64,000 bases of DNA, from positions 160,654 through 224,653 of the forward strand of contig QAYY01000011.1 of the NCBI GenBank assembly GCA_003054665.1. The letters run 5' to 3'. Shown in pieces: positions 37,237 through 45,119 of this stretch. Positions within the stretch are counted from its first letter, which is position 1, and each line of letters begins with the position of its first letter. The DNA is from Opitutaceae bacterium EW11. Lineage in GTDB: Bacteria > Verrucomicrobiota > Verrucomicrobiia > Opitutales > Opitutaceae. The translations under genes were made by a program, and so were the position numbers. The notes beneath the pieces are model-generated. The model was not told where the DNA came from. It did no database searches and worked only from the letters and a program-made list of their open reading frames with translations.

Positions 37237-37738
37237 GGGGAAGGGCGGGAGTTAGTTTCTTGCGCAACGCGGCGAGCGCATAGCGGTAGCGCGAGGCGGC
37301 GGTGTTGGGTGAAATGCCGAGCTCGACAGCGATCTGCTCAAAGGTGCGTTCGCCCCAAATCTTCAATACAAGCACTTCGCGTTGTTCTTGGGGCAGGTGG
37401 CTGAGGACGGATTCGATCTCCAGACGGCGCTCGTCGTCGTCGACCGACGGTTCGAACAGCTCGGGCTCTGCGAATTGTTGCATCTCGGTTTCGCGGGCGG
37501 TTCGGCGCTGGTCGCTGCGCGCGAGATCGAACGCCGCTCTCCGGATCGAAGTGAGCACGAGCCCCATCGGATCTCCTCCGAGTTCTCGTTGGTGGCGCCA
37601 AAACCGGAGGAAGGCCTCTTGAACGACGTCCTCGGCATCGCTGGCAGTCCGGGTCCACTGCCGGGCGCAAAGAACCAGGCGAGCACCGTGCTCCTGAAAC
37701 CAGCTTCTCCACGTGTCATGGCCCGAAGAGTCCTCCAT
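37229..37738 (-). CDS. ECF-type sigma-70 family RNA polymerase sigma factor
   Basis: 169-residue sigma factor made of regions 2 and 4 only. Region 2: CARQWTRTASDAEDVVQEAF followed by LRFWRHQ. Region 4: LSHLPQEQREVLVLKIWGE and a helix-turn-helix TFEQIAVELGISPNTAASRY. The ATG at 37738 (MEDSSGHDTW) is used; the frame extends upstream to 37900 without sigma-like sequence. First gene of the sigma / membrane protein / PDZ operon; extracytoplasmic signalling is inferred. Confidence 0.9.
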   Translation of the reverse strand: MEDSSGHDTWRSWFQEHGARLVLCARQWTRTASDAEDVVQEAFLRFWRHQRELGGDPMGLVLTSIRRAAFDLARSDQRRTARETEMQQFAEPELFEPSVDDDERRLEIESVLSHLPQEQREVLVLKIWGERTFEQIAVELGISPNTAASRYRYALAALRKKLTPALPHG

Positions 37739-37946
37739 GTTGGTTGTTTCGATGAGGTATTGACCGATTGTAAGCGGAGCGGAGGCGGGGATTTGTCTAC
37801 CTGGCGACGAAAATCGTGCCGCCGACTTTCGGCATGACGCAGGCATCGGCGTCATGGATTCGCCGTTGGGGCATAGCGGGTCTCCGCCGGCTGCTGGCAT
37901 GCAGGCCGTGGGAGCGGTCTCAGGGCGCTGCCGCGGTCACGGAGGC

Positions 37947-37963
37947 AGGCCGGGAGCCGGCCT
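37947..37963 (-). terminator. Hairpin downstream of the M3 peptidase gene
   Basis: A 7-bp perfect stem (AGGCCGG / CCGGCCT) with a 3-nt loop lies 44 nt after the peptidase stop on the minus strand, next to a second small GCTCCC/GGGAGC hairpin. There is no U-run, so it may protect the RNA end rather than terminate. Confidence 0.3.
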
Positions 37964-38006
37964 CAATGACCGCAGAAGGAGCTCCCGTGCGAGGGAGCCC
38001 GAGACC

Positions 38007-40154
38007 TCAGTTCGCCGCGCTCGCCGGGGCTTCCAGCCCGCGGCGTTTGAGGAGCGGGCCGATCTCCGGCTCGCTGCCATAGAACTCACGGAAGAGCGCC
38101 ATTGCATCGACGCTTCCTCCGCGGCTCAAAAGGACGGTCCGCAGCCGGTCTCCGTTTTGCCGCGTCAGCCCGCCGTGCGCCTTGAACCAGTCGACCGTGT
38201 CGGCATCCAGCACCTCGGCCCAGATGTAGGAGTAGTATCCGGCGGAATACGAATTCGAGAAGACGTGGCTAAAGTAGGTGCTGCGGTAGCGCGGCGGCAC
38301 GGGCGGAAAATCGACACCGGCGCGGGCGAGAGAAGCGGCCTCGAACACAAGGACGTCCTGCGGGAGCTTCCCCGGCGTGAGTTGATGCCAGGCTTGGTCG
38401 AGCAGAACGGCGGCCAGATACTCCGTGGTCATGAAACCCTGATTGAACGTTTCCGCCGCCTTCAGTTTTGCCACGAGCTCGGCGGGGATCGGAGCGCCCG
38501 TCTGATAGTGCTTGGCGTAGTTCGCGAGCACCTCCGGCCAGACGGCCCACATCTCGTTCACCTGGGAAGGGAATTCGACGAAATCCCGAGGCACGCTCGT
38601 GCCGCTGAAGCGCGGATACGTCACGTTGGAGAACATTCCGTGAAGTGCGTGGCCGAATTCGTGAAACATCGTCGTGACCTCGTCGAAGGTCATCAACGTC
38701 GGTTCGCCCGCGGGCGGCTTCGGGATGTTGAGGTGGTTCGCGATGACCGGCTTCGTGCCGAGCAGACGCGACTGCTGAACGTAGGCGCTCATCCACGCGC
38801 CGCCTCGTTTGGTGGGCCGCGCATAGAGGTCGACCAGGAAGAGGGCGAGCGGAGAGCCGTCCGCGTCGAGGACGTCGAATACCCGCACGTCCGGATCGTA
38901 CACCGGCAGGTCCTTGCGCTCTTGAAAACGGAGGCCGTAGAGCTTTCCGGCGGCGAAGAAAACGCCGTCTTGCAGCACGCGGTTCACCTCGAAATACGGG
39001 CGGAGTTCGGACTCATCGAACGCGTACCGCGCGCGCCGGACTTTCTCCGCGTAATACGCCCAATCCCACGCTGCGAGTTGGAAGCCGCCGCTTTCGCCGT
39101 CGATGATGGCCTGCATGTCCGCGGCTTCGCGCCTGGCGTTGGCGACGGCGGGCGGCGTCAGCTTGGAGAGCATGGAGTTGACCGCATCCACGGTGAGCGC
39201 CGTCTGTTCCTCGAGCACGTAGGCGGCGTGGGTCGGATAGCCGAGCAGACGCGCACGTTCGAGGCGCAGTTCCGCCAGTCGCGCGACCGTGGCGCGATTG
39301 TCGTATTCGCCGCCGTGGCTGCAGCGTTCGAGCGAGGTTTTCAGCAGGCGTTCGCGCAAGGTCCGATTCTCGAGCGACGCGAGAGGCGGCTGCCCGGTCG
39401 TATTCATCAACCGGATCAGATACTTCCCCGCCTTGCCGGCGGCTTTGGCTGCGTCCGCGGCGGCGGCGATCTGGCTTTCCGTCAGCCCCTTCAGTTCAGC
39501 TGCCGTGTCCACTACGAGTCCGGAGGCGTTGCTCTCGTTCAGCACGTTCTGGCTGAAACGGGTTTCAAGCGTGGCCAGTTCGGCGTTGATCGCCCGGAGC
39601 GAGGCTTTGTCCGCTTCGGAAAGTTTTGCGCCCGACCGCACAAAATCGGCGTGGACCCTTTCCAGAAGACGGTCGTCCTCCGGATTGAGATGCAGATCGG
39701 CGCGATGATTGAAGAGTTCGTCAATCCGCGCGAAGAGCGCCGGGTTCATCCGGATCGTGTCTCGGTGTGCGGCGAGGCGCGGCGACATCTGTTTTTCGAT
39801 CGCCCGCATCTCCGGCGAGGAGTTTACCCCGACCAGATTCGAGAACGTGCGGTCGACCGACGCCCGGAGCTGGCCGGCGCGCTGGAGCGCCACGAGCGTA
39901 TTGCCGAAGCTCGGTTTTTCGGGGTTCTTGGAGATCGCATCGATCTCCTTCAGTTCTTCGGCGAAGCCCGCTTCGTAAGCCGGAACGAAATGTTCGGTCT
40001 TGATTTGGTCGAAGACCGGATAACCGAACGGAAGAGGACTCGGCGCGAGCAGCGGATTGGTTTCGGCGGCAGAGGTCGGTGTCATTGAGCAGGTGATCAT
40101 CGCGAGGGCGGCGATCCCGGCCCTGCGAACGCCGTCGAGAGCGGCGAGACGCAT
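38007..40154 (-). CDS. M3-family zinc oligopeptidase (Dcp/oligopeptidase A-like), exported
   Basis: About 715 residues. The zinc-site helix TMFHEFGHALHGM (HExxH type) is followed by the conserved PRDFVEFPSQVNEMW, which holds the third ligand region, and the late block SYSAGYYSYIWAEVLDAD (peptidyl-dipeptidase signature). The start at 40154 gives MRLAALDGVRR plus a hydrophobic stretch ending in TSAAE, a plausible signal peptide. ATG at 40220 (MENPFAIHD) is an alternative and would bury that signal. Likely role: degradation of small peptides in the periplasm. Confidence 0.93.
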   Translation of the reverse strand: MRLAALDGVRRAGIAALAMITCSMTPTSAAETNPLLAPSPLPFGYPVFDQIKTEHFVPAYEAGFAEELKEIDAISKNPEKPSFGNTLVALQRAGQLRASVDRTFSNLVGVNSSPEMRAIEKQMSPRLAAHRDTIRMNPALFARIDELFNHRADLHLNPEDDRLLERVHADFVRSGAKLSEADKASLRAINAELATLETRFSQNVLNESNASGLVVDTAAELKGLTESQIAAAADAAKAAGKAGKYLIRLMNTTGQPPLASLENRTLRERLLKTSLERCSHGGEYDNRATVARLAELRLERARLLGYPTHAAYVLEEQTALTVDAVNSMLSKLTPPAVANARREAADMQAIIDGESGGFQLAAWDWAYYAEKVRRARYAFDESELRPYFEVNRVLQDGVFFAAGKLYGLRFQERKDLPVYDPDVRVFDVLDADGSPLALFLVDLYARPTKRGGAWMSAYVQQSRLLGTKPVIANHLNIPKPPAGEPTLMTFDEVTTMFHEFGHALHGMFSNVTYPRFSGTSVPRDFVEFPSQVNEMWAVWPEVLANYAKHYQTGAPIPAELVAKLKAAETFNQGFMTTEYLAAVLLDQAWHQLTPGKLPQDVLVFEAASLARAGVDFPPVPPRYRSTYFSHVFSNSYSAGYYSYIWAEVLDADTVDWFKAHGGLTRQNGDRLRTVLLSRGGSVDAMALFREFYGSEPEIGPLLKRRGLEAPASAAN

Positions 40155-40408
40155 GCGGCTGTCGGCGGATTCGGACGCTCGGCGGGTTCGAGGATCGTGG
40201 ATGGCAAACGGGTTCTCCATAGGACGTTTTGTTTGCACCACATGAATGCACCTTTCGCCGCGGGGCAAAGGCTTTGGCCTTCGTGCGGGAGGAATAAGGG
40301 AGTGTTTGGCTCGCCACAAAATCCGAACGCCACCGCTTTCATTCGTTCGAGGTCGGCTCCGCTTTCCGAATACTGCCGGGCCGGACGCCTGCTGCACGCG
40401 AGGACTGT

Positions 40409-40435
40409 CGGGAGGGCAGCTAAGCCGCCCTCCCG
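40409..40435. repeat. Perfect 9-bp inverted repeat
   Basis: CGGGAGGGC and GCCCTCCCG are separated by 9 nt. There is no T-run on either side, so it is not a standard terminator. It lies upstream of the minus-strand peptidase gene. Confidence 0.5.
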
Positions 40436-41130
40436 ATTCCCATTTGACTAACACTAACCTTCAACCTCTCGCCGATACGTTCCCCCCAAGATATTCATCC
40501 CAGGCATATCGGCGGATGGTCCGAAGAAGTCCGACCGTCAGGAGGAATCGAGCGTTGGAGCACTCTGACTGCTGAGTGGTGCCGAAACGGGGCCGGCGGA
40601 CAGCGGCGGCGGAAAGCAGCATCCGCTAGGTCAATATTGGCGACCATCCAGCCGGGAGTCGGCTGCAGCGCTCGTTGTCAAGGGTGTGACGGCAGGAGAC
40701 GCGCAGTCCGATGCTGACCGCGTCTGGGTTATATAACATCTCCCAGCGATCTATAGACCAGCGACCGTGCTCATACAGAGAGTTTCTACGATTCCGGATA
40801 TTGGCTTCCGCGGCGTGGAGTGGACGGGTACTCATCGGATAATACAACCCGACGACCAGGAGGGGCTTCAATCCGGTGGGTTCTCTATAAAAGAGAGTGG
40901 CCGATACGGGTGCCGTCGCTTTCCCGTCGTCGGTACGCAACCCTTGCACGAGAGCTCCGTTCACGACTCTTTTGGCCGCCAGAATGACTACCAGGCGACC
41001 GTTTTTATTTGCTCGGTCGTCTTAACGAATAGCTGAATCCACGCAGAAATAATGAGTTGCGGGACTCTGATGTTAGAACGCCCACGCCGTTGCCGCTTAG
41101 GGATGCTGGCAGTGCGATGCCGCTGCTTTA

Positions 41131-41151
41131 GCGCCCCCTACCCAGGGGCGC
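41131..41151. repeat. Hairpin in the TonB receptor leader
   Basis: GCGCCCC and GGGGCGC form a 7-bp stem with a 7-nt loop, 76 nt upstream of the receptor ATG. It could be a regulatory structure in the leader or simply a chance GC hairpin. Confidence 0.4.
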
Positions 41152-41227
41152 CCCTCGTTACCAAGCAGGCTTCGTTGCATTCCGGATGCAGCGATGACTG
41201 TGCGTAAGAACCAGAACGAACCCTAAC

Positions 41228-44200
41228 ATGAAGCTACAGCAGAAGATTCCAGTCGTCTTGCTCGCGGCGTCCGCCACCTGGCAACTGGCGCTCGCTCAGA
41301 ACCCTCCCGGTGTCGCTAACAAGGCGCAAGAGGAGGAGTTGATCGAACTCTCGCCCTTTGAGGTGAGTGCGGAAAAGGATACCGGATATCAAGCCACGAC
41401 GACGCTTGCGGGCACGCGCATCCGCACGGATCTGCGCGATGTCGGAGCAGCGATCTCCGTTATAACAAGAGATTTCCTCAACGATATCGGCGCGACCGAC
41501 AACGGCTCGCTGCTTCAGTATACGACCAACGCGGAAGTTGCCGGCACACGTGGCACGTACACGGGACTGGGCAACGGGACGAGTGTTGACGAGACTGCCA
41601 ACCTGCGCGCCCCAGGCGGGACCAGCAACCGCGTCCGCGGTTTGAGCTCCGCAGATAACACCCGCGACTTCTTTGTCTCCGACATTCCGTGGGACGGATA
41701 CAACGTCGACCGCGTGGACATTCAGCGCGGACCGAATTCGATTCTTTTCGGCCTCGGCAAACCTGCCGGCATCGTCAACGCCACGCTGCGGAACGCGGAG
41801 TTCCGCAACTTCGGCGAAGTCCAGTTCCGCACGGGATCCTATGGGAGCGTTCGCGGATCGATCGACGCCAACCAGGAACTGATCCACAACACGCTCTCAA
41901 TTCGCGTCGACGGCTTGTGGGACCACGAGAAATTCCGCCAGGACCCGGCGTACGAGAATGACGAACGCATCTACGGGACGGTCCGCTGGGATCCGCAGCT
42001 GTTCAAGGACCGCACCTGGCGCACGAGCGTCAAGGTGAAGGCCGAACACGGGAAGATCGAAGCCAACCGGCCCCGCATTGTCCCGCCCAACGATCACATT
42101 TCGACGTGGTTCAGGCCGGTCGGCACCACGGCGGACAGCGGTCTCGGAAAACTCCTGCTGACGAACGGCTACACCGCGGAACGCGAGGACACTCCGGCGG
42201 TGGGTGGCGACAACATGGGTCAGACTCGCCAGGCCGATCCCGACTACAACGCCTGGCTCTCGGGCCGCGGCAACCAGCAGCAGCCGTTCTATTTCTACGA
42301 CGGCTCCAGCGGCCAGCTCTACAGCCTGTACGGCGGATACGTAAACAAGGGCGCCCGCAATGCGGATGGCTCGCTGCGTTCTTCCTCCTCCTCGCTGGTA
42401 GGACTGCGTTACTCGGGTGTGTTTTACGGAGTCGGCGGTCTGCCGACCTACGCGACCAACGCGAAGCTCCCGGGTTATCAATATGGTCAGTATCGCGAAC
42501 AGTCCCTGACGGATCCCTCCATCTTCGACTTCTATACCCAGCTCATCGACGGCCCGAACAAGGCCGAGTGGGAGAATTGGGACACCTACAACATCAATCT
42601 CTCGCAGACGGCCTTCGACGACCGCGTGGCGGTCGAGTTGGTGTATGACCGGCAAAACTACCGCCGCGGCGGCGAATCGTTGCTCGGTTGGGCGCCCACG
42701 CTCGATATCGACATCCTGCGGCAGTTCCAGGACCTGAGTGCGAATCCGAATGTCGCTCGCCCCTACGTCCAGGCCAACGGCAACGGCAGCTCTTACGACA
42801 GTCGGCGCGAGTACAAGCGCGCGTCGCTCTTCGGCGAGTTCCGCGCCTCGGACGTGATTGGCAACGAGTTCTTCCGAAAACTGATCGGCAAACACCGCTT
42901 CAACGGCGTCTATAGCGACGAGGAGTACCGTTCCGAGAACCGCACGTGGCAGCTCTACGCGACCACAAAGGCGTGGGACGACTACACCGGCGCCGCTCTG
43001 CCCTTCAATGATCGTCCTCCGATCGCGATGATCTACCTCGGACCTTCGCTCGGCTCAAAGACCACGGCGGCCGGCGCCAACATCCCGGGAATCTCGAACG
43101 CCATCGATCTCAACGACGGCGCAATCTACCAGTTCAGCTCTCAGTGGACGGCCAGCGGCGTGAACTTCGGCGATCCCTGGACGGTGCCTGCGAACCTGGC
43201 GAATGTGTTCAACTCGACCTCGGGTTTGCCGACCGGCCAGACCCAGCTCCTGCAGAATTCGAATCCCGCCAACTACAAGGGCTGGAACAGCGACTACTAC
43301 CTCGACATCGCCCGCTACCACGATGGCGATCAGAGCCTCACGACCAACGCCCAGAAGGCGCTGCGCAAAACGAAGTCCTGGGCCGGCACCTGGCAGAGTT
43401 TCTGGTGGGATGGTGCGCTCGTCGGCACCCTCGGCTGGCGCTACGACGTCGTGCAAGGCAAGGACGTGACCGCGGCCTCCACGGGCCCGCGTTCGACGCT
43501 CAACCTCAGCCCTGGCGTCTACGAACTGCCGACGACGTACAACAGCGAGATCAAGGATCACTCCCTCAGTTGGGGCGTGGTCGCGCACCTGAACAAATTC
43601 CTCAAGCGCGACCCGCTGCCGATCAACATCAGCCTGTCGTACAACACGTCCAACAACTTCGAAATCGCAGGCACCCGCCGCAATCTTTACGGCGACGTGA
43701 TCGGAAATCCGACGGGCGAGACGAAGGATTACGGCATCCTGCTGGCGACGAAGGACAACAAGTACTCGCTGCGCGTCGTGAAGTACGAAGCCAAGGTTGC
43801 GGGCTCGAGCACGCAGATGAGCAATCTCAGCATGTTCGGCGACATCGTGAGCTACGGCCTGCGTTGGAGAAACGTGATGCTGTATAACCTGAACACCTAC
43901 ACGCTCGACAGCGCCAACGGCTCCAACGAGTGGCGCTACAACTTCGATCCCGACACGACGATCGGAGAAACGCAGGAACAGGCCACGGCCCGCGAAAATG
44001 CCTCGATCGCCGCGTGGAACGAGATCCAGAAGCACCTTCCGGCGAGGTTCTACCAGTATTGGGGCTTCACGCCGCCGGCGAATCTCGACAACCCGGATCC
44101 GTCGCAGGTCCAGCCCTACAAACTCTGGGGCGCGGTCACCCCGCAGGGCCTCACGATGACGTCCGACACCAAGTCGGAAGGCTACGAATTCGAGTTCACC

Positions 44201-44827
44201 GCGAATCCGACGCCGGACTGGCGCATCTCGTTCAATGCCTCCAAGACGAAGGCGACCCGCACGAACGTCGGTTCCGAAGACACCGTCGCCTTCATCGACT
44301 ACATGAACACGATGATGGCCGGGCCTGCCGGCGAGATGCGCATGTATTCCGGCGGACCGACCGCCGCGACGCTTCGCCAGCAGTGGAACAGCACGCTGGG
44401 CAGCTGGACGCTGCTGAAGCTGCAGGAAGGATCTTCCACCTCCGAGATCCGCCCGTGGCGCTACAACGTGGTTACGAACTACTCGTTCCGCCACGGCTGG
44501 ACCAAGGGGCTCGGCGTGGGCGGCAGCTACCGTTGGGAAGACAAGGTGGTAATCGGCTATCCGGTGGTCGCCGTATCCGGGTCGGCCTACACGTTCGATC
44601 TCAACAAACCTTACTACGGCCCCGCGGAAGACGCGGTCGACCTCTGGATCAGCTACGAACGGAAGCTCACCAAGAAGCTCACGTGGAAAATCCAGCTGAA
44701 CGGTCGCAACGTGCTCGGCAAGGATGGGTTGATCCCCGTCTCCGTCGAACCTGACGGCAAGACATGGGCGACCGTGCGTGTGAAGCCGAATCGCGAGTGG
44801 TTCGTGACCAACACGCTCTCGTTCTGA
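41228..44827 (+). CDS. Large TonB-dependent outer-membrane receptor
   Basis: 1199 residues, much longer than a typical siderophore receptor. A signal peptide ends at about residue 23 (WQLALA). A TonB-box-like segment ELIELSPFEVSAEKD follows. The plug domain (about 50-230) contains GTRIRTDLRDVGAAISVITR and VDRVDIQRGPNSILFGLGKP. A long beta-barrel ends in the aromatic terminus WFVTNTLSF. No N-terminal carboxypeptidase-like or STN domain is seen. The LSPFEVSAEKDTGY...TLAGTR start is of the kind I associate with Opitutaceae receptors. The neighbouring GH2 enzyme, LacI and sensor kinase suggest an oligosaccharide substrate, but no SusD partner is present. Confidence 0.93.
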   Translation: MKLQQKIPVVLLAASATWQLALAQNPPGVANKAQEEELIELSPFEVSAEKDTGYQATTTLAGTRIRTDLRDVGAAISVITRDFLNDIGATDNGSLLQYTTNAEVAGTRGTYTGLGNGTSVDETANLRAPGGTSNRVRGLSSADNTRDFFVSDIPWDGYNVDRVDIQRGPNSILFGLGKPAGIVNATLRNAEFRNFGEVQFRTGSYGSVRGSIDANQELIHNTLSIRVDGLWDHEKFRQDPAYENDERIYGTVRWDPQLFKDRTWRTSVKVKAEHGKIEANRPRIVPPNDHISTWFRPVGTTADSGLGKLLLTNGYTAEREDTPAVGGDNMGQTRQADPDYNAWLSGRGNQQQPFYFYDGSSGQLYSLYGGYVNKGARNADGSLRSSSSSLVGLRYSGVFYGVGGLPTYATNAKLPGYQYGQYREQSLTDPSIFDFYTQLIDGPNKAEWENWDTYNINLSQTAFDDRVAVELVYDRQNYRRGGESLLGWAPTLDIDILRQFQDLSANPNVARPYVQANGNGSSYDSRREYKRASLFGEFRASDVIGNEFFRKLIGKHRFNGVYSDEEYRSENRTWQLYATTKAWDDYTGAALPFNDRPPIAMIYLGPSLGSKTTAAGANIPGISNAIDLNDGAIYQFSSQWTASGVNFGDPWTVPANLANVFNSTSGLPTGQTQLLQNSNPANYKGWNSDYYLDIARYHDGDQSLTTNAQKALRKTKSWAGTWQSFWWDGALVGTLGWRYDVVQGKDVTAASTGPRSTLNLSPGVYELPTTYNSEIKDHSLSWGVVAHLNKFLKRDPLPINISLSYNTSNNFEIAGTRRNLYGDVIGNPTGETKDYGILLATKDNKYSLRVVKYEAKVAGSSTQMSNLSMFGDIVSYGLRWRNVMLYNLNTYTLDSANGSNEWRYNFDPDTTIGETQEQATARENASIAAWNEIQKHLPARFYQYWGFTPPANLDNPDPSQVQPYKLWGAVTPQGLTMTSDTKSEGYEFEFTANPTPDWRISFNASKTKATRTNVGSEDTVAFIDYMNTMMAGPAGEMRMYSGGPTAATLRQQWNSTLGSWTLLKLQEGSSTSEIRPWRYNVVTNYSFRHGWTKGLGVGGSYRWEDKVVIGYPVVAVSGSAYTFDLNKPYYGPAEDAVDLWISYERKLTKKLTWKIQLNGRNVLGKDGLIPVSVEPDGKTWATVRVKPNREWFVTNTLSF

Positions 44828-44842
44828 TTCGCCCGACGACTC

Positions 44843-44874
44843 GCCGGCCCTCCGCCACGGAGGGCCGGCTTTTT
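44843..44874 (+). terminator. Rho-independent terminator after the TonB receptor
   Basis: An 11-bp perfect stem (GCCGGCCCTCC / GGAGGGCCGGC) with a 5-nt loop is followed by TTTTT. It separates the receptor gene from the GH2 gene, which therefore needs its own promoter in the 245-nt spacer. Confidence 0.94.
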
Positions 44875-45119
44875 GTTATTCTGCCGCCGGACGGTTGTCG
44901 CGGGGCGGACGTATTCAGAAGTCCGAGTGAAATTCCCGGCACTGATTTGCTGACGCGTCTTGCTTCGAAGGTGCTGCGAATTAGCCCGGTAGTGCTGATG
45001 CTCGGGCGAGCCCGTCAACCAACGGTGCCGGATGCCGCGTTCTATTGATGGATCGCGCTCCGCCTGGGCCGCACCGATTTGTCCGAGTTGCCTCCCGATT
45101 CGGCGGTCGTTCTTGAGCC

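Larger units (their letters stand above)
40155..41227. other. Gene-poor, less GC-rich spacer between M3 peptidase and TonB receptor
   Basis: About 1.07 kb with no gene I can support. The stretch from roughly 40620 to 41080 is visibly richer in A/T (GGGTTATATAACATC, CTCTATAAAAGAGAG, AATAATGAG) than the flanking genes. A 112-codon minus frame at 40626-40964 starts with GTG and has no recognisable similarity, so I do not call it a gene. The last 150 nt presumably hold the promoter and leader of the TonB receptor gene. Confidence 0.5.

Noticed and set aside
37854-40088. 744-codon plus-strand reading frame opposite the M3 peptidase
   Set aside because: It is a high-GC antisense shadow. The minus strand encodes a full M3 peptidase with the zinc motif and signature blocks, while the plus frame is Arg/Glu/Gly-rich with no recognisable domain.
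40626-40964. 112-codon minus-strand frame with a GTG start in the A/T-richer spacer
   Set aside because: I recognise no similarity, signal peptide or ribosome-binding site, so I left it inside the description of the spacer. A database hit would change this.
41228-44827. SusC-type receptor of a canonical SusCD pair
   Set aside because: No SusD-like lipoprotein follows (a strong terminator and then a GH2 gene do), and I see no N-terminal carboxypeptidase-like domain.
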